Positions 1-8,609 of a stretch of DNA of 64,000 bases are shown in pieces. Below the pieces are notes generated by a model. It saw only the letters and a list, made by a program, of their open reading frames with translations. It did no database searches and was not told where the DNA came from. Each line of letters starts with the position of its first letter. Position 1 is the stretch's first letter. A program made the translations under genes and the position numbers. The stretch is taken from positions 1,116,001-1,180,000 of the forward strand of contig NZ_JACHJB010000002.1 in NCBI RefSeq assembly GCF_014207745.1, given 5' to 3'. This DNA is from Nonomuraea muscovyensis (GTDB lineage: Bacteria > Actinomycetota > Actinomycetes > Streptosporangiales > Streptosporangiaceae).

Positions 1-1044
1 GCTCCGGGCGAGCGCGCCAAGGCGTTCGGCGCCTACGGAGCGGTTCAGGGCCTCGCCTCGGTCGCCGGCCCGTTGCTGGGCGGGCTGCTCGTCGACGCCA
101 ACCTGTTCGACCTGGGCTGGCGCACGATCTTCTGGATCAACGTGCCGGTCTCGATCCTGGCGCTCATCATCGGCGCGAAAGCCCTGCCGGAGTCCCGCTC
201 CGCCTCGACCGCGCGACTGGACCTCCCAGGCGCGCTCCTCGCGGCCACGGGCATCCTTCTCCTGCTGCTGCCGATCATCCAGACCGAGACATGGGGATGG
301 ACCTGGGCCGGCTACGCCCTCCTCGCAGCCGGAATCACCGTGCTCGCGATCTTCCTCGCCTACGAGCGCCGCCTCACCGAACGCGGAGACGAACCTGTCT
401 TTGACCCGGCTCTGCTGAGAATCCGCGCCTTCGCAGTCGGCCTGAGCGCTTCGGTGCTCTTCTTCGGCGGCATCGGGTCGTACTTCCTCACCCTCTCGAT
501 CTACCTCCAGAACGGAACCGGCCGAACCGCATGGGAGACCGGCCTGGTGATCCTCCCGTACGCGCTCGGCTCGATCATCACCTCCGGCCTCGGCGTCGCT
601 CTCGCCGCCAAGGCGGGCAGGACGCTCCTGATCACCGGCTCGCTCACCATCGCGGCATCTCAGCTCGTCCTGTGGTTCATCGTCAAGGATGGCACCGATC
701 CCGGATACTGGCTCCTCGCCCTCGCACTCTTCATCGGTGGCCTCGGGCTCGGTCTCGCCGCACCCATTCTCGTCAACGTCGTCCTCGCAGGCGTCCCCGG
801 ACGCAACGCAGGCGCCGCAGGCGGGGTGCTCTCCACCGTCAACCAGATCGGCGGCGCCGTCGGCATCGCCGTTCTCGGCACCTTCTTCTTCACCGCCGTC
901 ACCGATTCAGCCACCGGAGCACCGGTGCTGCCCGACTACAGTCACGCGCTCAGCATCGTGCTGATCGTCTCCGCCGCGCTCTACCTGATCACGGCACTCG
1001 TGATGCTCGCACTCCCGAAAGCCGCAGTCGAGCACGCCGAGTAG
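1..1044 (+). CDS. MFS drug-efflux transporter (DHA2/EmrB-QacA type), C-terminal part
   Basis: The frame is open from the first base, so the start lies upstream of the window; 347 residues are visible. It is a chain of hydrophobic helices typical of a 14-helix DHA2 proton-drug antiporter, which is usually about 480-520 residues, so roughly the first third is missing. A loop rich in Arg and Glu near the middle (YERRLTERGDEP) separates helix groups, and the last helices carry Gly-rich stretches such as GGLGLGLAAP. Likely role: proton-driven export of lipophilic compounds at the cytoplasmic membrane. A strong hairpin follows the stop codon directly, so it is the last gene of its transcript. Substrate cannot be told. 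Confidence 0.88.
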   Translation, partial: APGERAKAFGAYGAVQGLASVAGPLLGGLLVDANLFDLGWRTIFWINVPVSILALIIGAKALPESRSASTARLDLPGALLAATGILLLLLPIIQTETWGWTWAGYALLAAGITVLAIFLAYERRLTERGDEPVFDPALLRIRAFAVGLSASVLFFGGIGSYFLTLSIYLQNGTGRTAWETGLVILPYALGSIITSGLGVALAAKAGRTLLITGSLTIAASQLVLWFIVKDGTDPGYWLLALALFIGGLGLGLAAPILVNVVLAGVPGRNAGAAGGVLSTVNQIGGAVGIAVLGTFFFTAVTDSATGAPVLPDYSHALSIVLIVSAALYLITALVMLALPKAAVEHAE

Positions 1045-1050
1045 AGAACC

Positions 1051-1081
1051 CATGCCGGGGCGAACGTATCGCCCCGGCATG
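1051..1081 (+). terminator. Hairpin terminator after the MFS gene
   Basis: A perfect 13-bp stem (CATGCCGGGGCGA and its complement) closes a 5-base loop, ACGTA, and starts seven bases after the MFS stop codon. There is no T-run, which is usual for actinomycete terminators. Confidence 0.8.
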
Positions 1082-1329
1082 GCACTACAGGCAAGCAGCG
1101 GCCTACGGCAGCTCGGCGAGATCCCCAACCTCCCCGACGGCGGCGGCGTGGATGAGGAGGGGGTGTCGGCCCCAGGGCCGCAGATGCGGCGGGTGTACTT
1201 GGTGACAGGAGCGTTTACCGCGTCCGCGCGAGAATCGGCGCGTAGCCGTGAGACTTGCGCCTGTCCCGTCCTGCCGGCCTTCGGCCAGTGCGGAGGAGGA
1301 GATGGAGTAGCGGCCCACGGCCGCTCCGC

Positions 1330-1575
1330 CTACCTCTTCACCTGCGAGGGATCGCCGACCCCCGACTGCTCGGCCAGATGGTCCACCACCGGCCACGGCA
1401 CCGCCAAAGGATCTTCCAGGAACAGCCCCTTGTAACGGACCGTCCCGATCTGGACGGCTACGCCCAGGCGGTGCGAGTCCTGGCGTGACCTCGCGATCAC
1501 GTCCCGGTCGGACGCGTCCAGGAAGAAGAACATCTCCAGATCCGACAGCGACGGCGCACCCCGAACGCCGTATAC
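1330..1575 (-). pseudogene. Tn3-family transposase, N-terminal fragment (DUF4158)
   Basis: The reverse strand encodes a stretch that reads like the N-terminal DUF4158 domain of Tn3-family transposases: SLSDLEMFFFLDASDRDVIA, then HRLGVAVQIGTVRYKG, then PWPVVDHLAEQ and DPSQVKR. The frame then meets TAG where family members usually have a Tyr (KRYAE), and the next residues still fit weakly. Only about 80 of the roughly 1000 residues of such a transposase are left and no terminal repeats are seen. It is a dead remnant of a past transposon; the family assignment rests on remembered motifs. Confidence 0.7.
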
Positions 1576-1952
1576 GCCCTGACCTGGCCATACGATAAAA
1601 GCCCCACAGGCATGGGCGACGACGGCGACATGTCACTGATCACCGTCAGAGCGACGATCACGCCAGATGTCTGGATCTCGAACCTAGATCAATCGCAGTG
1701 AAGCCGGACCGTCGCACTTCGCCCAAGATCATTATCGGCTGCCAATCGCTGTTCCTGGGTTCCTCAACCCCGGTCATCCCCTGCGCGGAGTGGCCTCCGG
1801 GGAGGATCGGACCGGATTTTGGCGCTGGAAAGTCGATCGTGACGACGATTCGGTGACGACGGCTGTTTGCCCTGGTTGGGGGCCGGAGGGTGCCGATGGC
1901 CACGCCTGCCTCCTGAATCCCGGTTCAGCGGTCCAGCCCGCCGAGGCGGCGT
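1576..1952. other. Non-coding gap
   Basis: No frame here has convincing codon use or a recognisable product. It lies between the decayed transposase fragment and the end of the LysR gene and is probably scar tissue of the same insertion history. Confidence 0.5.
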
Positions 1953-2888
1953 TCAGCGCGGGATTGCCCAGTCCGGCACCCAGGTCCCGGCGGCGCCGTG
2001 GCCGGCCGCTGTGGCGGCGAGGTGGGCGCGGAGGGTGGCCAGCGCGGGGTGGGGGTTGTCGCGGTGCCACAGGAGCGAGTGCGGGTAGACGGGCGTGGGG
2101 TCGGTCACCGGGATGCGGCGCAGGCCGTGGCCGGCGGGCCAGACCAGGCGGGTCTGCCCGCCCATCAAGGTGGCCAGGGCCGGGGTGTCGGCGATGGTGT
2201 CCAGCAGTGCGTCGGAGCCGAAGTTGGGGCCGGTCGCCTCGATGGTGAGGCCGAACTCGGCGACGAGGTCGTCGTAGTAGGCGGCCCACTCGGTACCGGG
2301 GACGATGCCGGGCATCCAGATCCGGTGTCCGGCGAGCTGGGCCAGCGTCACCGACCGGGCGGACGCCAGCGTGTGGGCGGGCCCGGTGAGGAGCTGGTGC
2401 GCCTCGTCAAGCACCCGGACGGACTCGATGTCCTCGGGAAGGGGCCGGCCCGGCATGCCGACGGCGCGGAAGGACACGTCGATCGCACCGGACCGGATGG
2501 CGGCCACGGCCGCCTCGATGTCGAACAGCATCACCACGTCGAGCTCGATCTCGGGGTGCGCGCGGTGGAAGCCGCGCATCAGGCCCGACTGCGCGCTGCG
2601 CGAGGCGATCACGTCGACGCGCAGCGGACGGCTGCCGGTGCGGACGGACGCGACCGCGCGCTCGGCGACCCGGAGCAGTTCGCGGGCGTGGGGCAGGAAC
2701 GCCTGCCCGTCGATGGTGAGCTCGGCGCCGCGCGGGGTGCGGGCGAACAGCCGCACGCCGAGGTTGCGCTCCAGCGCGGCGATGCGCTTGGAGACGGCCT
2801 GCTGGGTGACCGCCAGGTCGGCGGCGGCCTCCTGGAACTGCCCCGCGTCGGCGGCGGCGACGAAGGTTCGGACGGTGTTGAGGTCCAT
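1953..2888 (-). CDS. LysR-family transcriptional regulator
   Basis: Starts at ATG 2888 (311 residues, usual LysR length); longer upstream readings of the same frame run through the divergent MFS gene and are not real. Residues 1-60 form the LysR winged helix: FVAAADAGQFQEAAADLAVT and QQAVSKRIAALERNLGVRLF. The rest is the periplasmic-binding-like effector domain. It is divergent from an MFS transporter with 135 bp between the start codons, the usual arrangement in which the LysR protein controls its neighbour. The effector is unknown. A nested dyad in the gap is the likely binding site. Confidence 0.92.
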   Translation of the reverse strand: MDLNTVRTFVAAADAGQFQEAAADLAVTQQAVSKRIAALERNLGVRLFARTPRGAELTIDGQAFLPHARELLRVAERAVASVRTGSRPLRVDVIASRSAQSGLMRGFHRAHPEIELDVVMLFDIEAAVAAIRSGAIDVSFRAVGMPGRPLPEDIESVRVLDEAHQLLTGPAHTLASARSVTLAQLAGHRIWMPGIVPGTEWAAYYDDLVAEFGLTIEATGPNFGSDALLDTIADTPALATLMGGQTRLVWPAGHGLRRIPVTDPTPVYPHSLLWHRDNPHPALATLRAHLAATAAGHGAAGTWVPDWAIPR

Positions 2889-2907
2889 GCGGACACACCT
2901 TAGGGGT

Positions 2908-2943
2908 ACAACTGTTCGTTGTGGCGAACGGCCCCGCAGTTGT
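2908..2943. promoter_or_regulatory. Nested dyad in the LysR/MFS intergenic region
   Basis: Outer arms ACAACTG and CAGTTGT (2908-2914 and 2937-2943) enclose inner arms GTTCG and CGAAC (2914-2918 and 2925-2929). The dyad sits midway between the two divergent start codons, where a LysR regulator would control both promoters. Confidence 0.5.
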
Positions 2944-3023
2944 TTGATCCCCTGGTACAGCGCGCGCTTTGATGCTTCCGATCGCGTATCGGTTGTGCAA
3001 GTGAGTGGCGAGGAGCGTTGGGC

Positions 3024-4268
3024 ATGCGAAGCGGGCACCGGTTGGGACGGCAGTTCGGGTGGCTCTGGGGGGCGTACGGGACCAGCGCGCTCGGCACGTG
3101 GCTCGCCTTCGGCGCGTTCCCGCTGATCGCCATCCAGGTGCTGCACGCCGGACCGGCTGAGGTCGCGGCGTTGTCCTCGGTGGGGGCTTTGGCGGGCGCG
3201 GCCGTGGCGGTGCCGCTCGGCCCGTGGGTGGAGTTCCGCCGCAAGCGACCGGTGCTGATCGGGATGGACCTGGTGCGGTTCGCGGCGCTGCTGACGATCC
3301 CCGCCGCGTTCGCACTCGGCGTGCTGTCCTTCGTCCAGCTCCTGCTGGTCTCGGTCGTCGTCGCGGCGGCCGACATCACCTTCCGCGCCGCCTCCGGCGC
3401 GTACCTGAAGACGCTGCTGCCGGCCGAGCACCTGCTCGTCGCCAACGCCCGATTCGAGTCCACGGCCTGGACGACCACGGTCATCGGGCCGCCGCTGGGC
3501 GGTGCCGCGATCGGGCTCCTCGGTCCGGTGGCGACGGTGGTGGCCGACGCGGTCAGCTACCTGCTCTCGGCCTTGGGCATCCGCGCGATGGGCGGCCAGG
3601 AGCCGCGGCCCGAGCGCCGGCAGGCCGCGCGCATGCGGGCCGGGGACCTGCTCGACGGCTGGCGGTACATCCTTGCCGACGCGACGCTGCGTCCGCTGTT
3701 CTTCAACACCGCCGTGTTCAACGGTCTGGTGATGGCCACCGACGCGCTGCTGGCCGTCTTGATGCTCGGCCAACTCGGGTTCGCGCCATGGCAGTACGGC
3801 CTCGCCTTCGCCGCGCCCGCGATCGGCGGGCTGCTCGGTTCGCGGCTGGCCAGGCCACTCGTCTCCCGGTTCGGGCAGCACCGGGTCCTGGTCGTGGCCG
3901 GGACGTTGCGCGCGATCTGGGCCGTCGGGCTGGTCTTCCTGGGACCGGGGACCGGAGGGCTGCTGCTGGTGATGGGCGTCGAGCTCGGGCTGATCTTCTG
4001 CTGCGGGGTCTTCAACCCCGTCTGCGCCACCTATCGCCTCGAGCGCACCGCGACCGACCGGGTCGCCCGCACGCTGTCCGCCTGGGCGGTGACGACCAAA
4101 GCCTCGACCGCGCTCCTGACGGCCGTCTGGGGCGTGCTGGGCAGCGTGCTCGGCCCGCGCACGGCCATCGGCCTGGCGGGCGTGCTCCTGCTGGCGACTC
4201 CCCTGCTGCTCCCCCGACGCGCGGCGGCGACCCTCGCCGAGACGGAGCCGGTACCGAGCCGCACCTGA
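3024..4268 (+). CDS. MFS transporter (multidrug efflux-like)
   Basis: ATG 3024 is chosen over TTG 3018 because AGGAG at 3011-3015 lies eight bases upstream. The 414-residue product has about 12 hydrophobic helices and no signal peptide. Residues 45-75 include a typical loop-2 region (PLGPWVEFRRKRPVLIG), as in MFS efflux carriers that often sit next to regulators. Probable role: export of a small molecule, induced through the divergent LysR protein. The substrate is not evident. Confidence 0.88.
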   Translation: MRSGHRLGRQFGWLWGAYGTSALGTWLAFGAFPLIAIQVLHAGPAEVAALSSVGALAGAAVAVPLGPWVEFRRKRPVLIGMDLVRFAALLTIPAAFALGVLSFVQLLLVSVVVAAADITFRAASGAYLKTLLPAEHLLVANARFESTAWTTTVIGPPLGGAAIGLLGPVATVVADAVSYLLSALGIRAMGGQEPRPERRQAARMRAGDLLDGWRYILADATLRPLFFNTAVFNGLVMATDALLAVLMLGQLGFAPWQYGLAFAAPAIGGLLGSRLARPLVSRFGQHRVLVVAGTLRAIWAVGLVFLGPGTGGLLLVMGVELGLIFCCGVFNPVCATYRLERTATDRVARTLSAWAVTTKASTALLTAVWGVLGSVLGPRTAIGLAGVLLLATPLLLPRRAAATLAETEPVPSRT

Positions 4269-4482
4269 CGGGCCGCCATGGCCGTCACCGCGATCCGGCT
4301 GCGCCGCCCCTCTTGAGAGCGGTTCGCCCTTCCGCATCAGAGCTCGGAGATAGGCGCGACGGCCTCCGCCGCGGCCGGTGGGAGTCGCGGCGCGGCACAT
4401 CGTGGCTCGCGTGCCCCATGTGTAGTCGGCCCCGGCGCGCGATCTCGCGTGTCAGGGCACCCTCATCACCCAAGGAGAGAAA

Positions 4483-5115
4483 ATGATTGTCACGCCCCCG
4501 GCGCTGGACCCCCGGACGACCGCACTGCTCGTCATGGATTTCCAGCAGGGAATCCTGGCTTCGCTCCCTGGCCTGGCCGACGTGGAAGCGCTGCTGTCAC
4601 GGGTGGCTGGCGCCATCGCCGACTTGCGAGCGCATGGTGCTGCCATCGCCTACGTGCGGGTCGGATTCACCGAAGCCGACTGGGCAGCGATCCCGCCGGC
4701 CAACAAGACGTTCTCCTTCATCGGCGGGCACCGCCTCATGCACCACGAGGAGCCCGACAGCGCCTTTCACGATCAGCTCGTCCCGGAGCCTGGCGACATC
4801 ACCGTCCGCAAGACCCGCTACGGCGCGCTGTCCACGACCGACCTGGACCGGCAACTGCGGGATCGCGGAATCACCACCCTGGTCATCGCCGGCCTCACCA
4901 CCAGCGGCGTCGTCCTGTCCACCGTCACCGACGCCGCCGACCGCGACTACCAGCTCTACGTCCTCTCCGACGGCGTCGCCGACCCGGACCCGCAAGCCCA
5001 CCACACCCTGATGACCAGCGTTTTCCCGAGACTGGCCCACATCATCGACACCGCCGAACTGCGCTCGCTCCTGCACGAGAGCCATCCCGATCGGGCAAAG
5101 ACCGGCAGGGCATAA
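4483..5115 (+). CDS. Isochorismatase-fold (cysteine hydrolase superfamily) protein lacking the catalytic Cys
   Basis: 210 residues with a strong ribosome site (AAGGAG). The fold is shown by LLVMDFQQGIL (Asp19), VRKTRYGAL (Lys110) and the block GLTTSGVVLSTVTDA. In cysteine hydrolases the last block reads TNxCVxxT with a catalytic Cys; here that position is Val143. The Asp and Lys of the triad are kept. Cys-free members such as isochorismatase-type PhzD exist, so it may be a hydrolase of vinyl-ether type rather than a nicotinamidase-type amidase, or have another role. It stands alone, 214 bp after the MFS gene. Confidence 0.82.
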   Translation: MIVTPPALDPRTTALLVMDFQQGILASLPGLADVEALLSRVAGAIADLRAHGAAIAYVRVGFTEADWAAIPPANKTFSFIGGHRLMHHEEPDSAFHDQLVPEPGDITVRKTRYGALSTTDLDRQLRDRGITTLVIAGLTTSGVVLSTVTDAADRDYQLYVLSDGVADPDPQAHHTLMTSVFPRLAHIIDTAELRSLLHESHPDRAKTGRA

Positions 5116-5156
5116 CGGTCAATGATGATCAGCGACCGCTGCCGATGCTGATGCCC

Positions 5157-6002
5157 TCAGGATTCGGGCGCGTGTTCCCGGCGGCGTTGCAGCACGTGGA
5201 TGGCGGCTCTGGGATCGTCAGCGAAGAAGCGGATCATGCGGACCTCGGCGCGGCGGCCGAGGGGACGGATGGCGGTGATCGGTTCGGTCAGTTCGAGGAT
5301 CAGGTTGGTCTGGGAGGCCACCGCCACGGCGAGCCGGTCGCCCTCCACCTTGACCGTGCTGTTCTCGTTGAAGTTGCGGACGTGTCGCAACTGGGCGATC
5401 TGCTCGCGCGGGACGCGCAGGTCGAAGAACGCACCGTAGCGGATGCGCACCTCGTCGGCCGAGACGACGTGGGGCCGCGTGATGCAGGCCGCGATGACCG
5501 CGAGCACGATGAGGACCGTATAGGCGTCAGCCACCAAGATCACGGTGCGCAGGCCGACCGGTGCGCCGAACGCTCGCAGCAGGACCTCTGCGCCCACCAG
5601 CTCCACGATCATCGCAAACAGAAATATCATCATCGTGGAGGTCTGTGCGCCGGAGTAAGAGACAGCCGTGGCGCCATGCGGCACGCCGTGGCGGCGTCGT
5701 GCGACCCACAAGGCCAGGCTGACCATGCCCTGCAGATCGAACCCCACGATCCGTCGAACCTGATCGGGGACCAACCGGCCGAAGGCCGCCCGCAACGCCG
5801 TTCGTCGGTTCGCGCCGCCCCTGCGCTCGGCTCCGAACAGCCGGTACAGGGTCGTCGCCTCCAGGGTGAGCACCGCGACGACGGCCGCCTCGGCTATCAC
5901 GATCAGCGGGCGGGGCAGTGACACGCCGGACACGAGCAGGACCGCGACCAGCAGCTCCACGGGGACCATGGCAAACAGCGCGGCGCGCGCGACCTTCACC
6001 AT
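5157..6002 (-). CDS. Membrane protein of unknown function, coupled to MerR
   Basis: 281 residues from ATG 6002, which overlaps the TGA of the MerR gene by one base (TGATG), so the two are translationally coupled. Four hydrophobic helices are visible (around residues 8-30, 33-55, 120-140 and 148-175), followed by a soluble C-terminal domain of about 100 residues rich in beta-like segments. I do not recognise the family. Coupling to the regulator suggests it is the regulated product, perhaps a sensor or protective membrane protein. Confidence 0.75.
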   Translation of the reverse strand: MVKVARAALFAMVPVELLVAVLLVSGVSLPRPLIVIAEAAVVAVLTLEATTLYRLFGAERRGGANRRTALRAAFGRLVPDQVRRIVGFDLQGMVSLALWVARRRHGVPHGATAVSYSGAQTSTMMIFLFAMIVELVGAEVLLRAFGAPVGLRTVILVADAYTVLIVLAVIAACITRPHVVSADEVRIRYGAFFDLRVPREQIAQLRHVRNFNENSTVKVEGDRLAVAVASQTNLILELTEPITAIRPLGRRAEVRMIRFFADDPRAAIHVLQRRREHAPES

Positions 6003-6799
6003 CACCCTCGCTCCTTCAACATGATCATGAGCAGCCGGAACACCTCGGCCTGGGCGGCGGACACCTCGGCGTACATCGACGTCAGCCACTGCCCGCCACC
6101 CGCGTTCTCCACCGAGTCGGTGCCTGGCGGGCGCATGTGATCGGGAGCCGAGCCCAGGTTCGCGACCATCGCCGTCGCCATCTCGTCGGGAACGTAAGCG
6201 GCGAGGTCGGCGGCGAGCGTGCTGACGCGGGAGTCGCCGGGGTCGGCGTCGGCGAGCTCGTCCAACCGCGCGTAGAGGGCGTGTCCCCGCGCGACCGCCT
6301 CGGGCTTGGTGAGCGGGCGGAACAGATCGATGAATTCGGCCCGGTCGGCAGGGTCAGCCACGGTGTCCATCAGAGCCAGCAGCTCCCGGTCGATTTCAGC
6401 GGACTTCGAGTCCTCGGCGGGGAGATCGCGCAGCACCGCCGCCATCTCGGGCGATACCGTCGAGTCGGGATGCAAGTCCGGCTCCGCCAGCAGCGCGGCC
6501 AGCCGGGCCCGTCTGACGCCGATCGTCTCCTGCTGCCGGGCCAGGTCGGCGTCCAGCTCCAGGAGCATTTCCCGCAGCTCCCGGCCCTGGGCGTCGGCTA
6601 GAACGTCGCGGATCTCGTCCAGGGAGAGGCCCAGCTCGGCGAGCCGGCGCACGCGGGCGAGAGCCACCGCGTCCCGCAGCCGGTACTCCCGGTAGCCGTT
6701 GGCCAGCCGTTCGGGCTCGGGGAGAAGTTCCAGGTGGTGGTAGTGGCGCACGGTCCGGGTGGACACCCCGACCAGCGTGGCAAGCTCGCTGATCCTCAT
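6002..6799 (-). CDS. MerR-family transcriptional regulator
   Basis: 265 residues. The N-terminus is a canonical MerR winged helix (MRISELATLVGVSTRTVRHY, then YREYRLRDAVALARVRRLAE), followed by a dimerisation helix and a long effector domain without a Cys cluster, so a metal sensor is unlikely. AAGGGG precedes ATG 6799. A TTGAC-N11-GTCAA dyad lies just upstream, as expected for MerR operators. First gene of a two-gene unit with the downstream membrane protein. Confidence 0.92.
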   Translation of the reverse strand: MRISELATLVGVSTRTVRHYHHLELLPEPERLANGYREYRLRDAVALARVRRLAELGLSLDEIRDVLADAQGRELREMLLELDADLARQQETIGVRRARLAALLAEPDLHPDSTVSPEMAAVLRDLPAEDSKSAEIDRELLALMDTVADPADRAEFIDLFRPLTKPEAVARGHALYARLDELADADPGDSRVSTLAADLAAYVPDEMATAMVANLGSAPDHMRPPGTDSVENAGGGQWLTSMYAEVSAAQAEVFRLLMIMLKERG

Positions 6800-6816
6800 G
6801 CCCCTTATTGGACACG

Positions 6817-6837
6817 TTGACGCTACGACAAGGTCAA
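6817..6837. promoter_or_regulatory. MerR-type operator
   Basis: TTGAC (6817-6821) and GTCAA (6833-6837) are inverted repeats separated by 11 bp, 17 bp upstream of the MerR start codon. The geometry matches MerR-family sites lying inside over-long promoter spacers. Probably autoregulatory. Confidence 0.6.
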
Positions 6838-7440
6838 GTGCATGGAGCTACACCCATTCTGCGATAGCCACCCAGTCGCGCCATGGACAACGGTGCGTGG
6901 CTCTGCGGTTCGGCCCTCGGAGCGGGCAGCGGGCGTCCAAGATCCGTGTGAGGGTGATGGGTCCGGGCGCAAGGGCGCAACCGTACGGCGGCGCGGGCGA
7001 TCGCGCCGGACAGCAGCCGGACGCGGTAGTCGCCAGCATCGCGCGCCTGCGTCCTCCCGCAGGTGGGGGGCGGCAGCAGGTGTGCGGTGCCGCTGTCCCA
7101 GTAGGGGGGCAGACCAAGTACGCCGGAAAGGGCTAATAGAGCTGGTCAGAGGCCGGCCGACGGTCTGGGCATGTCGTGTGGTGGCGCTGCTGGTCGCCGT
7201 TGGGCGGGTTGCCGGGGACGTGGCGGGCATGTCGTCGTCGGCGGACGATGTGGAGGTCCGCGCAAGCGCGGTTCCCGCTGGTGAACCGCTCCGGGGTGTC
7301 GGCCGGTGGGCCTTGGAGCTTCCTGCCCGAGCAGTTCCTTCAGGGCGGTCGGCGCGCGGTGCCGCTCTCCTTTCGCGTCTTCTGCGCCTGGGCGAGCTGT
7401 GGTCAACATCCCCCGGTGGCTTCAGGGAGCGTTTCGGGCA
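6838..7440. other. Gap of about 600 bp without a convincing gene
   Basis: Frames are open on both strands because of base composition, but none gives a recognisable domain, ribosome site plus start, or normal residue usage (they are rich in Arg, Ala and Pro). No repeat or hairpin stands out. Confidence 0.5.
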
Positions 7441-8598
7441 TCAGGATTGACCGCAATTTTCCGGGCAGAGCCTGACCTCCGGGTACTGCGTTGACAGCTT
7501 GTCCAGGAGTGGCTGCCGTCGCGCCTTCAGGTGCTGGTCGAGGAAGGCTGCCACGTATGTGCGGGCGATCTCGGAGCTGCGCTTCGCAGGCAGGACGCCG
7601 TAGCCGGGCTTGATGCCGAGGGAGGGCCCCACCAGCGGAATGTCGGTGAACGCCTGGTGGTCTGTATCCGTCACCACGATCCAGCGCTTCCACCCGGTCA
7701 GCAGCTTCCAGTCACGGTCCCACGAGGAGTCGCTGCCGCCGGGGACGTGCTGCTCCGAACCGATGAACATGAACGGCCGGGAGAATCCACTCTTGGGGAT
7801 CCGGGCGTAGGTGCTGCCGTCCATGTCGATCCCGGCGCGTACGCGGGGGTCCTTCACCATGGCCGCCATGGCGCCGGCCCCGCCCATCGACTGGCCGACC
7901 ATCGCGATCCTGGACCTGTCGATCAGGCCGGAGCCGTCCCACTTCGCCGGCAGCTGGTCGAGCACGAAGGAGACGTCGGCCGCCCGGCCCTGGACCACCC
8001 TCGTGCCGAAGCCCGGGTCGGTGTCGCCGTCGCACGCGAGGCACTCGGCGACCCTCCCATCGGACAAGGTCGTGACGTAGCTCTCGTAGGTGTGGTCGAT
8101 CCCGGCCACGACGTACCCCCGGCTGGCCAGCTCCTCCGCCAGGGACGTGAGTGAGCTCAACGGCTTGGTGAAGCCGGGAGAGAGCACCACCAGCGGAAGC
8201 TTCTCCCCCGCGGGTGCGGCGTCCTCGACGGCGTTCGTCCGCGTCCTGCTCAGCGTGTCAGACGGCACGCCCGCGATCTCGGAGCCCTTCAGGAAGAGCT
8301 CCGACTCCTTCGGCGTCATGTACGGCGCACGCTCCCCGTCCTCCTGCTCGGTCGGATACCACAGGGTGACCTTGAGCTCCCTGGTCTCGACGTCGAGGTT
8401 CCAGGGATCGGGGCGGGAGGTGTCGTTCACATACAGGATGGTGGTGCCGACCGGATGGGCGCCGGTAGGCGCGGGCAGGACGGCCGGACCGGTGGGCGTG
8501 GCCGACGGGCTGGTAGCCGACCGGGGCGGCGTGGGCGCGGAGCAGGCGGACGCGGCCAGGACGGCCAGTCCGGCAGCGGCTGCCAGGAGGAGTCTCAT
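7441..8598 (-). CDS. Secreted lipoprotein alpha/beta hydrolase (PAF-acetylhydrolase/dienelactone hydrolase-like)
   Basis: Residues 1-19 are a lipoprotein signal ending in AASAC (Cys19). The mature part is an alpha/beta hydrolase: oxyanion region LVVLSPGF, nucleophile Ser237 in GQSMGG, and a His in TDTDHQAF. This resembles bacterial platelet-activating-factor acetylhydrolase-like esterases. ATG 8598 has AAGGGA six bases upstream; GTG 8613 overlapping the previous stop (GTGA) is an alternative five codons longer. It is the last gene of the overlapped ABC operon, so it probably acts on the outer face of the membrane on lipids or acylated peptides. Confidence 0.85.
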   Translation of the reverse strand: MRLLLAAAAGLAVLAASACSAPTPPRSATSPSATPTGPAVLPAPTGAHPVGTTILYVNDTSRPDPWNLDVETRELKVTLWYPTEQEDGERAPYMTPKESELFLKGSEIAGVPSDTLSRTRTNAVEDAAPAGEKLPLVVLSPGFTKPLSSLTSLAEELASRGYVVAGIDHTYESYVTTLSDGRVAECLACDGDTDPGFGTRVVQGRAADVSFVLDQLPAKWDGSGLIDRSRIAMVGQSMGGAGAMAAMVKDPRVRAGIDMDGSTYARIPKSGFSRPFMFIGSEQHVPGGSDSSWDRDWKLLTGWKRWIVVTDTDHQAFTDIPLVGPSLGIKPGYGVLPAKRSSEIARTYVAAFLDQHLKARRQPLLDKLSTQYPEVRLCPENCGQS

Positions 8599-8609
8599 CG
8601 AGAGTCCCT

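Noticed and set aside
1953..4400. 815-residue reverse-strand frame
   Set aside because: It is the LysR gene extended through the antisense of the MFS gene; the extra residues are low-complexity Arg, Gly and Gln and lack any domain.
6842..7450. 202-residue forward frame in the gap after the MerR gene
   Set aside because: No ribosome site, abnormal Arg content and no recognisable fold; left as non-coding.
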